Shown here: in pieces, positions 24,962 to 32,928 of the stretch
Numbering within the stretch: position 1 is the stretch's first letter
Layout: every line of letters begins with the position of its first letter
NCBI RefSeq assembly: GCF_044377035.1
Contig: NZ_JBILJW010000008.1
Coordinates: forward strand, 1 to 64,000
Origin: Silanimonas sp044377035
GTDB lineage: Bacteria > Pseudomonadota > Gammaproteobacteria > Xanthomonadales > Xanthomonadaceae
Length of the DNA: 64,000 nucleotides
Direction: 5' to 3'
Notes under the pieces: model-generated
Seen by the model: the letters and a program-made list of their open reading frames with translations, nothing else
Database searches by the model: none
What the model was told of the DNA's origin: nothing
Made by a program: the position numbers and the translations under genes

Positions 24962-26227
24962 TTAACGCGGCGTTGTTGCGGCGCGACACGCCGATGCGGC
25001 GGAACGTCCGGCCACCACCCCGCTCGCGAAGCAGGCGGTGAGGAGGTAGCCACCGGTCGGGGCGTCCCAGTCCAGCATCTCGCCGCAGGCGAACCAACCG
25101 GTGAGCGCCTTCACGCCGAGGTGCGCGTCGACTGCCCCCATTGCGAGCCCGCCGGCGGTGCTGATGGCCTCGGCGATGGGGCGCGGTGCACCGAGGCGCA
25201 AGGGCAGGCGCTTGATGGCCTGCGCCAACCGCCCGGCGTCCGCGAGGTCGGCGGGCGGCAGCACTTCGCGCAGCAGGGCCGCTTTCGCGCCGTCGAGTTT
25301 CAGCCGGCGGCGCAAGACCTCGCTGAGCGAGCGGCCTTCGCGGGGCTTGGCGAGGGCATCGCGAACGCGCTCGATCGGGAGCCCGGGGGCGAGGTCCAGC
25401 CCGATGTCCACGTGCCCGTCCCGACGCAAGGCGGCCCGCAGGTCCGGGCCGATCGCATACAGGAGGCTGCCTTCGATGCCATGCGCCGAGAGCACGCATT
25501 CACCTTGCAACTGGCGCTCGCGTCCCCCGGCGTCACGCCAATGCGCGATGACCGGCTTCAACGGTGCGCCGGCGAACTTCGTGGCGATGAAGGGGCTCCA
25601 GGCCACGTCGAAGCCGCAGTTGGACGCCTCCAAGGGCACCGTGGGCACCGCACGCTCCGCCAACCACGGCAGCCACGCGCCGTCCGAACCGAGCTGCGGC
25701 CAGCTGCCCCCGCCGAGGGCGAGCACCACGGCTTGTGCGTCCAGCCGTCGTCGCCCATCCGGGCCTTCGAGCACGGCTCGGCCGTCGGCATCGAATCCCG
25801 CCCAACGTTGCCGCATGTGCAAGCGGACACCGTCCTGCTTCAGCCGGGCCACCCAGGCGCGGAGCAGCGGCGCGGCCTTCATGTCGTTGGGGAAGACTCG
25901 CCCCGAACTGCCGACGAAGGTCTCCACGCCGAGCTCGAGCGCCCAGGCACGGAGCTGTTCGCTATCAAAGGCGTCCAGCCAGTGTCCGACCTCGCCTGCG
26001 CCCCGGCTGTAACGCTGATCGAATCGGGGGCGCGGATCGCCATGGGTGAGGTTCAATCCCCCACGGCCGGCGATCAGGAATTTCCGGCCCACCGACGGCT
26101 TGGCTTCGAACAGGTCGACCTCGACGCCCGCACGGCGGGCCGCTTCCGCGGCCATGAGCCCCGCCGGCCCGCCGCCGATGATGGCGACGCCGGGGCAGAC
26201 CCATGCCTCGGTGTTCGCGTCGCTCAC
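24962..26227 (-). CDS. NAD(P)/FAD-dependent oxidoreductase, HI0933/BaiN-like flavoprotein
   Basis: 421 residues, GTG start. VAIIGGGPAGLMAAEAARR is the N-terminal FAD site, KFLIAGRGGLNLTHG and VFPNDMKAAPLLRAW are family marks, ALGGGSWPQLGSDG and the C-terminal GWFACGEMLDWDAPTGGYLLTACF close the cofactor pocket. These flavoproteins are widespread and mostly of unknown substrate; some relatives reduce bile acid intermediates, which is not implied here. It lies between the sugar dehydrogenases and the FKBP gene, all co-directional. Confidence 0.85.
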   Translation of the reverse strand: MSDANTEAWVCPGVAIIGGGPAGLMAAEAARRAGVEVDLFEAKPSVGRKFLIAGRGGLNLTHGDPRPRFDQRYSRGAGEVGHWLDAFDSEQLRAWALELGVETFVGSSGRVFPNDMKAAPLLRAWVARLKQDGVRLHMRQRWAGFDADGRAVLEGPDGRRRLDAQAVVLALGGGSWPQLGSDGAWLPWLAERAVPTVPLEASNCGFDVAWSPFIATKFAGAPLKPVIAHWRDAGGRERQLQGECVLSAHGIEGSLLYAIGPDLRAALRRDGHVDIGLDLAPGLPIERVRDALAKPREGRSLSEVLRRRLKLDGAKAALLREVLPPADLADAGRLAQAIKRLPLRLGAPRPIAEAISTAGGLAMGAVDAHLGVKALTGWFACGEMLDWDAPTGGYLLTACFASGVVAGRSAASACRAATTPR

Positions 26228-26237
26228 GGAACCACTC

Positions 26238-26687
26238 TCAACGCGCTGGCTCGACGGCCAGCAACTCGACTTCGAAAATCAGGGGCTGGTGCGGCGGAAT
26301 CACCTCGCCAGCGCCGCGGCTGCCGTAGCCGAGGTCGGCGGGAATCGCGAGCTCGCGCAGCTCGCCGACCTTCATGCCCATGACGCCCTCGTCCCAGCCG
26401 CGGATGACTACGCCACGCCCCAAGGGGAAGTCGAAGGCCTCGCCCCGAGGACGCGAGCTGTCGAACTCCGTGCCTTTCCGGCCGGCGACGCGCTCGTCGT
26501 ACAGCCAGCCGGTGTAGTGCACGCGGACGGTGTCACCGCTGCGCGCCACGGCACCATCGCCTGCGCGCAGCACGGTGATCTCGAGATCGGCCGGGCTGCC
26601 ACCGGCGGGAGGTCCCTCGGGAGCGTGGCAGCCGGCGAGCAGCGCGGCCGCGAGGGCCAGCGCCGCGAAGGGCAGGGAACGGATCAC
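26238..26687 (-). CDS. FKBP-type peptidyl-prolyl isomerase, lipoprotein
   Basis: 149 residues. The GTG at 26687 overlaps the stop of the gene before it. The N-terminus VIRSLPFAALALAAALLAGC is a lipoprotein signal with Cys20 as the lipid site. Residues 40-149 form a single FKBP domain (GDTVRVHYTGWL, FDSSRPRG, FPLGRGVVIRGWDEGVMGMKVGE, YGSRGAGEVIPPHQPLIFEVELL). It should catalyse cis-trans isomerisation of prolyl bonds in exported proteins, anchored to an envelope membrane. The upstream coupled protein may be a client. Confidence 0.9.
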   Translation of the reverse strand: MIRSLPFAALALAAALLAGCHAPEGPPAGGSPADLEITVLRAGDGAVARSGDTVRVHYTGWLYDERVAGRKGTEFDSSRPRGEAFDFPLGRGVVIRGWDEGVMGMKVGELRELAIPADLGYGSRGAGEVIPPHQPLIFEVELLAVEPAR

Positions 26688-27529
26688 TGTTCGGTCAGGG
26701 TGATCGTGTAGTTGCCGTTCTGGTTGCCGTTCGTTCCGACGAAGATCTGGTACTGGCCCGGCGAGAACATGCCGCTGATCTCCGCGTCGAGATCGCCGTG
26801 GCTGTCGTCGTCGCACCAGGTGCGGTTCGGGCCGACCACCACCAGCGTGGAGTCGGTGGTGCTCTCGACGAAGATCTTCAGGTTCAGGGCGGAGGTCACG
26901 GTGAGGCGATGGTCGGGCGAGGTGTCGATCGTGCCCACGCAGGCCTTGCCGAAGCTGCGCGCATCGCGCGAGCCGCCGGTTTCGCCGCGGCTGCGCTGTG
27001 GGTCCGGGGTGAAGCCGGCACCGAGCGTGAAGTCACGGTAGGCCTCGATGCTGCCGTCGCCTCCCGGGCCCGGCCCCGTGCCACCGACGTTTTCGGTGAG
27101 GGTGAGCGTGTACTGGCCCGTCTGGCCAAGGTGGCCGACATACACCTCGTAGCGGCCGGGGCGCAGCACGGCGTTGATCTCGGCATCGAGTTCGCCGCGG
27201 CTGTCGTCGTCGCAGAACGTGCCCGAGGGACCGCGCATCACCAGCGTCGAGTCGGTGGTGCTGGTGGTGTAAAGCTTCAAGTTGACCGCGCTGGTGACCG
27301 TGATCACGTGGTCGGGCGTGGTGTCGACGCTGCCACTGCACTGGCCACCAAACGCCTGCGACGCATCGCGCGCGCCACCCGTGGTGCCGGTGCCCGTCTG
27401 CGGGTCGGGCGTGAATCCGGCGCCGATGCTGAAGTTGCGATAGTCCGAGGCCGTCGCGAGACCGGCAGCGAGAACGGCGCCGAGCGCGAGGGATTGCGTG
27501 GCGGCGCGGCGGAGGGCGAGGCGGTTCAT
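26684..27529 (-). CDS. Secreted protein with two tandem PPC-like domains
   Basis: 281 residues. A signal peptide (LALRRAATQSLALGAVLAAGLATA) precedes two homologous domains, residues 30-146 and 164-281, joined by a Gly/Pro linker. Both share GAGFTPDPQ, RDA..FG..C, DT.PDH..TVTSA.NLK, STTDSTLV..GP, CDDDS.G.LDAEI, PG.Y and G.YT.TLTE. Each has two cysteines that could form a disulfide and a run of Asp that could bind calcium. The shape recalls bacterial pre-peptidase C-terminal domains, but no enzyme domain is attached. Function unknown; likely export to the periplasm or outside. The stop overlaps the FKBP start. Confidence 0.75.
   Translation of the reverse strand: MNRLALRRAATQSLALGAVLAAGLATASDYRNFSIGAGFTPDPQTGTGTTGGARDASQAFGGQCSGSVDTTPDHVITVTSAVNLKLYTTSTTDSTLVMRGPSGTFCDDDSRGELDAEINAVLRPGRYEVYVGHLGQTGQYTLTLTENVGGTGPGPGGDGSIEAYRDFTLGAGFTPDPQRSRGETGGSRDARSFGKACVGTIDTSPDHRLTVTSALNLKIFVESTTDSTLVVVGPNRTWCDDDSHGDLDAEISGMFSPGQYQIFVGTNGNQNGNYTITLTEQ
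26687..27442 (-). repeat. Internal gene duplication (two about 117-residue units)
   Basis: The units at 27442-27092 and 27040-26687 encode the two related domains described for the secreted protein. The likeness is visible in DNA too (the GTCGGG/CCGGC-rich stretches near 27010 and 27410), pointing to a tandem duplication inside the gene. Confidence 0.75.
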
Positions 27530-27659
27530 GGCGGCTCCCGTGGTGGATGCCGGGAAGTCTGGCAACGAGAGGATCAATGTCAAGCTGTATCGGGCGCGAT
27601 CGGCACGGCGATAATCCAAGGCCTCGCCGATGCCCGTTCCCGGCGACCGTCGAGCCCGC

Positions 27660-28412
27660 ATGCCTTCGATCCTCAACATCGCCGCCTACCGGTTCGTGCC
27701 GATCGACGACACGGCATCCCTCCGCGGGCCGATCGCCGCGCGTGCGGACGCGGCGGGCCTCAAGGGCACCGTGCTGGTGGCGCCCGAGGGCATCAACCTG
27801 TTCCTCGCCGGCGAGCCTTCGGCGCTGCGCGGCTTCCTCGCGTGGCTCGAGGACGACGCCCGGTTCGCCGGCCTGGCCGCCAAGGAGAGCTGGAGCGAGG
27901 CCGTTCCTTTCGCAAGGCTCAAGGTGAAGCTCAAGCGCGAAATCATCGCGTTCCGTCGGGAAGGCGTGGACCCGATCGGTTCGCCTGCGCCCTTGGTTGA
28001 CCCGCCCACGCTGAAGCGCTGGCTCGACGCGGGGCACGACGACGATGGCCGTCCGGTTGTCCTGCTCGACACGCGCAATCGCGAAGAAGTGGACTACGGC
28101 ACCTTCGACGGTGCGCTCACCCTGCCGATCGACGACTTCGTGCAACTGCCGGAGGCCCTCGAGGCCGAACGCCATCGGCTCGCCGGTGCCACCGTGGTGA
28201 GCTTCTGCACGGGAGGCATCCGCTGCGAAAAGGCCGCGCCTCTGCTCCGGACGATGGGCTTCGGCGACGTGCGACAGCTCGAAGGCGGCATCCTCGGTTA
28301 CTTCGAAGCCGTCGGCGGGGCGCATTGGCAGGGCGGCTGTTTCGTCTTCGACGACCGGGTGGCGCTCGCGCCGGACCTGTCGCCGATGGGCAAGGGCGGC
28401 GACCCCGCCTAG
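27660..28412 (+). CDS. trhO: Rhodanese-like tRNA uridine hydroxylase TrhO
   Basis: 250 residues. An acylphosphatase-like N-terminal domain (KGTVLVAPEGINLFLAG, FARLKVKLKREI) is followed by a rhodanese domain with the family loop FCTGGIRCEKAAP, both cysteines present, and EGGILGYFEAVGG. TrhO hydroxylates U34 in a set of tRNAs on the way to 5-(carboxy)methoxyuridine. The ATG at 27660 (MPSILNIAAYRF) fits the family start better than the one ten codons earlier. The 130-base divergent gap behind it should hold its promoter. Confidence 0.9.
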   Translation: MPSILNIAAYRFVPIDDTASLRGPIAARADAAGLKGTVLVAPEGINLFLAGEPSALRGFLAWLEDDARFAGLAAKESWSEAVPFARLKVKLKREIIAFRREGVDPIGSPAPLVDPPTLKRWLDAGHDDDGRPVVLLDTRNREEVDYGTFDGALTLPIDDFVQLPEALEAERHRLAGATVVSFCTGGIRCEKAAPLLRTMGFGDVRQLEGGILGYFEAVGGAHWQGGCFVFDDRVALAPDLSPMGKGGDPA

Positions 28413-28452
28413 ACTCCTCGCACCCCCCCACCAGGACTCCAAGGACCAAGGA

Positions 28453-28911
28453 ATGTCGAACCGCCCCCACCATCGCCTGACCGCGCGTTTCCCAGTGGCC
28501 GCCGCCGCGGCCTTCGCCATGCTGCTTTCCCTTCCGGTCGCGGCCAGCCGCGTCGTCGAGCGGCCGGGCGTAGGCACGGTCCCCGCATTTGTTTGCATTG
28601 CCACAACGGTCACTGCGGAAGGCCACACCAAGCAAAGCCGCATCTCGCGCCGTTCCGGCAATGCCGTGACCGACCGTCATGCGCTCCGTTTCGTCAGGAC
28701 GCTGACGTTCCGGCCGCCGTCCGGCACCAAGTGGGAAGCGCTCGGTATGGATGAGCGTGCGGCCCACGTCCTCGTCCGGATGCACCAGAACGGCCAGATG
28801 GCCTTCAAACTCTTCGAGCTCAACGAACCCCTCCCGGCGATCTGCGGCACGCCCTTCGAAAGCGTCGCCCGCGACCGCGAAATCAACGCCGCCTCCGAGT
28901 CCAGTCCATGA
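28453..28911 (+). CDS. Unknown small exported protein coupled to putP
   Basis: 152 residues, ATG after AAGGA. Signal peptide (FPVAAAAAFAMLLSLPVAAS), then a basic mature part with two cysteines, VCIATTVTAEG and AICGTP, that may pair. I do not recognise a family. The stop overlaps the start of putP (ATGA), so the two are translated together, which hints at an envelope role linked to the transporter; this is inference only. Confidence 0.65.
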   Translation: MSNRPHHRLTARFPVAAAAAFAMLLSLPVAASRVVERPGVGTVPAFVCIATTVTAEGHTKQSRISRRSGNAVTDRHALRFVRTLTFRPPSGTKWEALGMDERAAHVLVRMHQNGQMAFKLFELNEPLPAICGTPFESVARDREINAASESSP

Positions 28912-30413
28912 CCGCCACGCCGCTGCTCATCACCTTCGGCCTCTACCTGCTGGTGATGGTGGGCATCGGCGTCTGGGCCTGGTGGCGCACCCGCAGTTTC
29001 GACGACTACATCCTCGGTGGCCGCTCGCTGGGCAGCGTGGTCACGGCACTGTCGGCCGGCGCCTCCGACATGAGCGGCTGGCTGCTGATGGGCCTGCCCG
29101 GTGCGCTCTACGTCGGCGGCGCGTCGGAAGCCTGGATCGCGATCGGCCTCGTCATCGGGGCTTGGGCGAACTGGAAGTACGTGGCCGGCCCGCTGCGCGT
29201 CTATACCGAGCGCACCAGGAACGCGCTCACGCTGCCGGACTACTTCACCCATCGCTTCGAGGACCACGCGAAGCTGCTGCGGGTGTTTTCGGCGACGGTC
29301 ATCCTGGTCTTCTTCGCGATCTACTGCGCGAGCGGCATCGTCGCCGGCGCCCGGCTGTTCGAGAGCGTGTTCGGCCTCCCGTACGCCGAAGCGATCTGGT
29401 GGGGCGCCGCGGCCACCATCCTGTACACGCTGATCGGCGGATTCCTCGCGGTGAGCTGGACCGACACGGTGCAGGCCACGCTGATGATCTTCGCGCTGAT
29501 CCTCGTGCCGGTGATGATGGTGCTGGGGAGCGGCGGGCTCGAGGCGAGCCTCACCCTCATCGAACAGACCGATCCGGCGAAAACCGACTGGTTCAACGGC
29601 GGCGCGCTTGGTCTGGTCGGCATCGTTTCCCTGCTGGCCTGGGGCCTCGGCTACGTGGGGCAGCCGCACATCCTCGCGCGATTCATGGCGGCCGATTCGC
29701 TGAAGACCATCCCGATGGCGCGCCGCATCGGCATGACGTGGATGGTTCTTTGCCTGGGCGGCGCGATGGCCGTGGGGTTCTTCGCCAACGCCTACTTCGC
29801 CGTGCATCCGGAGCATGTCGGCCCGGTCGCGGCGAACAGCGAGCGCGTCTTCATCCAGCTCTCGACGGTGCTGTTCAATCCGTGGGTGGCCGGCGTGCTG
29901 TTGTCGGCCATCCTCGCGGCGATCATGAGCACGCTGTCCTGCCAGCTGCTGGTATGCAGCAGCGCGCTCACCGAAGACTTCTACAAGGGCTTCGTGCGCC
30001 CGCAGGCCGGGCAGGGTGAACTGGTGTGGTTCGGCCGGGCGATGGTCGCCGCCGTCGCGCTGCTGGCGATCTGGATCGCCCGCGACCCCGACAGCAAGGT
30101 GCTCGGCCTGGTGGCTTACGCGTGGGCCGGATTCGGCGCCGCGTTCGGGCCGGTGGTGATCCTGTCGCTGTTCTGGGGCCGCATGACCCGCAATGGCGCG
30201 TTGGCGGGCATGGTCGCTGGTGCCACGACGGTGATCCTTTGGAAGGAACTCGTCGTCGCGGGGGGCCACAGCAGCCTGTATGAGATCGTTCCGGGCTTCA
30301 TCGCCGCCACCATCGCCATCGTCGTGGTGAGTCGTTTCGGGGCGGGCCCCAGCGAGGCCATGCGCGAGCGCCATGACGGCGTGCGCGAGACGCTCCGGGC
30401 CGAAGGCTACTGA
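28908..30413 (+). CDS. putP: Sodium/proline symporter
   Basis: 501 residues with about 13 membrane spans, solute:sodium symporter family. SAGASDMSGWLLMGLPGALY is the PutP-type Na+ and proline site in TM2; LGYVGQPHILARFMAA and STLSCQLLVCSSALTEDFYK further mark PutP. It imports proline with sodium. Preceded by an unknown exported protein (ATGA overlap) and followed 11 bases on by a DUF1801 gene. PutA is not in the window. Confidence 0.93.
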   Translation: MTATPLLITFGLYLLVMVGIGVWAWWRTRSFDDYILGGRSLGSVVTALSAGASDMSGWLLMGLPGALYVGGASEAWIAIGLVIGAWANWKYVAGPLRVYTERTRNALTLPDYFTHRFEDHAKLLRVFSATVILVFFAIYCASGIVAGARLFESVFGLPYAEAIWWGAAATILYTLIGGFLAVSWTDTVQATLMIFALILVPVMMVLGSGGLEASLTLIEQTDPAKTDWFNGGALGLVGIVSLLAWGLGYVGQPHILARFMAADSLKTIPMARRIGMTWMVLCLGGAMAVGFFANAYFAVHPEHVGPVAANSERVFIQLSTVLFNPWVAGVLLSAILAAIMSTLSCQLLVCSSALTEDFYKGFVRPQAGQGELVWFGRAMVAAVALLAIWIARDPDSKVLGLVAYAWAGFGAAFGPVVILSLFWGRMTRNGALAGMVAGATTVILWKELVVAGGHSSLYEIVPGFIAATIAIVVVSRFGAGPSEAMRERHDGVRETLRAEGY

Positions 30414-30424
30414 GGCTGAAGGCC

Positions 30425-30841
30425 ATGGCGACGAACAAGACCCAGGCAACCGCGGCCAGCGTCGAGGCCTACTTCGACGAGCGCGCGTCGGAGGCTCAGC
30501 GGCCGGACTGCGAGGCGCTGGTCGCGATGCTGTCCCGCCTGACTGGCGAACTGGCGGTCCTGTGGGGTCCGAGCATCGTCGGGTTCGGCCGCTACCGTTA
30601 CCGCTACGAGAGCGGTCGCGAAGGCGAGATGTGCCTGGCCGGCTTTGCCGTGCGCGGCAAGGACCTGGTCGTCTACGTCGATGTGGAAAGCGAGGCTCAG
30701 CAGGCGCGCCTCGCCTTGCTGGGGAAACACCGGATCGGCAAGTCCTGCCTGTACGTCAAGCGACTGGCCGATGTGGACGGGGCCGTGCTCGAAGCGTTGG
30801 TGGCGGCATCGATCGCCGAAACGCGGCGCCGCTACGGGTGA
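30425..30841 (+). CDS. DUF1801-domain protein
   Basis: 138 residues with the DUF1801 pattern (VEAYFDERASEAQRPDCEALVAML, WGPSIVGFGRYRYRYESG, KRLADVDGAVLEALVAASI). Small soluble domain of unknown function, common in soil bacteria. It lies directly behind putP on the same strand and converges on the DEAD-box helicase gene. Confidence 0.8.
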   Translation: MATNKTQATAASVEAYFDERASEAQRPDCEALVAMLSRLTGELAVLWGPSIVGFGRYRYRYESGREGEMCLAGFAVRGKDLVVYVDVESEAQQARLALLGKHRIGKSCLYVKRLADVDGAVLEALVAASIAETRRRYG

Positions 30842-30880
30842 GCCGGTGGGCCGGGCGCGATGCACCGCGCCCGTGGCGGA

Positions 30881-32785
30881 TCACTCGCCGCGCGGCTTGC
30901 CCTTGAAGCCCGGCTTGAAGTTGCCGCCCTTGAAGCCGCCGGGCTTGAAACCGGGCTTCTTCACGAACGGACGCGCCGCGCCTTCCAGCTCGCCGCTGTC
31001 GTCCTTCGACGGGTCGTAGGCCTTCAGCATCAGGGCCTGGCCTGCGACGCGCACCTTCTTCAGGTGGGCCATGATCTCCTTGGGCATGCCCTCCGGCAGA
31101 TCGACGAGCGTGTCGTTGGTGCGGATGTTGATGCGGCCGATGTGCGCGGCTTCGAGGCCGGCCTCGTTGGCGATGGCGCCGACGATGTTGCCCGGCTTCA
31201 CCTGATGGGCGTGGCCCACGGCGATCCAGTAGGTCGCGAAACCCGGCTCCGGCGCGCGCGGGGCGTCGAACTTGGCCGGACGCGGCTTCGGCGGGCCGTC
31301 CTCGCGCGGGGTGCGCATCTCGGGGCGCCAGCTCATCGGCTCGCCGCGCGGCTGGCGCGGCAGCTTGTCGAAGTCCACGCGCTCGCGGCGCTCCGGACGC
31401 TCGCCGCGCTCTTCCCGCTCCATGCGCGGCTCGCGGACGTTCGGATCGAGCAGCAAGGACGTATCGCCCTGCACCAGGCGGGCCAGCGCCGCGGCGATCT
31501 CGATGGCCGGCACGTTGTGCTCGGTCTCGTAGCGCTCGACGAGGGCGCGGAAGGGCTCGATGCCCTCCAGCTGGCGGGCCTGGGTGATGCGGTCGAGGAA
31601 ACGGCTGATCCGCGAATCGTTGACGGCCTGCACCGAGGGCAGGGTCATCGGCTCGATCGGCTGGCGCGTGGCGCGCTCGATGGCCTTCAGCATGCCGCGC
31701 TCGCGCGGGCTGACGAACAGGATGGCCTCGCCGCTGCGCCCGGCGCGGCCGGTGCGGCCGATGCGGTGGACGTAGCTTTCCGTGTCGTAGGGGATGTCGT
31801 AGTTCAGGACGTGGCTGATGCGCTCCACATCGAGGCCGCGGGCCGCGACGTCGGTGGCCACCAGGATGTCGATCTTGCGGTCCTTGAGCTGCTGGATCGT
31901 GCGCTCGCGCTGCGCCTGCTGCACGTCGCCGTGGATGGCGGCGGCGGCCAGGCCGCGGGCGGCCAGCTTCTCGGCAAGCTCCTGCGTGGCCTGCTTGGTG
32001 CGCGCGAAGATGATCATCGCGTCGTAGGTCTCGGCCTCGAGGATGCGGGTGAGGGCATCGAGCTTGTGCAGGCCGCTGACCATCCACATGCGCTGGCGGA
32101 TGTTGGTGGCCGTGGTGGTCTTGGCCTTGATGGCCACTTCCACCGGGTCCTTGAGGTAGGTCTGGGCGATGCGCTTGATCGGCGGCGGCATGGTCGCGGA
32201 GAACAGCGCGACCTGGCGTTCCGGCGGCGTCTTCTTGAGCACGGCCTCGACGTCGTCGATGAAGCCCATGCGCAGCATTTCGTCGGCTTCGTCGAGGACG
32301 AGGGCCTTCAGCTTCGACAGGTCCAGCGAACCGCGCTCAAGGTGGTCGATCACGCGGCCGGGCGTGCCGACGACAACGTGGACACCACGCCTGAGGGCAC
32401 TCAGCTGCGGCCCATAGGCCTGGCCGCCGTAGATCGGCAGCACCTGGAAGCCGGGGATGAACGCGGCGTACTTCTGGAAGGCCTCGGCGACCTGGATCGC
32501 GAGTTCGCGGGTCGGGGCGAGCACCAGCACCTGCGGCGCGCCGGCGGCGCTGCTGCCGATGCGAGTGAGCAGGGGCAGGGCGAAGGCGGCGGTCTTGCCG
32601 GTGCCGGTCTGCGCCTGGCCGAGGACGTCGCGGCCATCCAGCAGCGGCGGGATGGTCGCGGCCTGGATGGGCGAGGGCGACTCGTAGCCCACGGCGGCGA
32701 GGGCCTTCATCAGGGCATCGGACAGGGCAAGGTCGGCAAAGCGCAGCGAGGGCGCTTCGTTGGAGGTTTCGGTATCGGCGCTCAT
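30881..32785 (-). CDS. deaD: DEAD-box RNA helicase, DeaD/CsdA type
   Basis: 634 residues. Motifs in order: Q motif (YESPSPIQAATIP), motif I AQTGTGKTAA, PTRELA, TPGR, LDEADEML, SAT, and in the second RecA domain IIFARTKQ, ATDVAARGLD and HRIGRTGRAGRSG. After a charged linker the residues 530-590 form a DbpA-like RNA-binding domain (WIAVGHAHQVKPGNIVGAIANEAG). A KPGFK/GGFKGGNFK basic tail ends the protein. Acts in ribosome assembly and RNA decay, often in the cold. The ATG at 32785 fits family starts. Confidence 0.93.
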   Translation of the reverse strand: MSADTETSNEAPSLRFADLALSDALMKALAAVGYESPSPIQAATIPPLLDGRDVLGQAQTGTGKTAAFALPLLTRIGSSAAGAPQVLVLAPTRELAIQVAEAFQKYAAFIPGFQVLPIYGGQAYGPQLSALRRGVHVVVGTPGRVIDHLERGSLDLSKLKALVLDEADEMLRMGFIDDVEAVLKKTPPERQVALFSATMPPPIKRIAQTYLKDPVEVAIKAKTTTATNIRQRMWMVSGLHKLDALTRILEAETYDAMIIFARTKQATQELAEKLAARGLAAAAIHGDVQQAQRERTIQQLKDRKIDILVATDVAARGLDVERISHVLNYDIPYDTESYVHRIGRTGRAGRSGEAILFVSPRERGMLKAIERATRQPIEPMTLPSVQAVNDSRISRFLDRITQARQLEGIEPFRALVERYETEHNVPAIEIAAALARLVQGDTSLLLDPNVREPRMEREERGERPERRERVDFDKLPRQPRGEPMSWRPEMRTPREDGPPKPRPAKFDAPRAPEPGFATYWIAVGHAHQVKPGNIVGAIANEAGLEAAHIGRINIRTNDTLVDLPEGMPKEIMAHLKKVRVAGQALMLKAYDPSKDDSGELEGAARPFVKKPGFKPGGFKGGNFKPGFKGKPRGE

Positions 32786-32928
32786 GGCGGCCTCGAGAGT
32801 GCCGGCTGAAGCGCCCGGCGGGAAGGGCGCGGAGTTTACCCGACCTTCGAGCCCGCCACCCCAACGGGAGCCAACCGGCGGTTCAGCCGGGCGGGGAGGT
32901 TCTGCGGCCACCGCGTAAACTGCGACCC

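Noticed and set aside
30860..32809. Long plus-strand frame opposite the DEAD-box helicase
   Set aside because: Shadow frame; the minus strand carries all helicase motifs in order.
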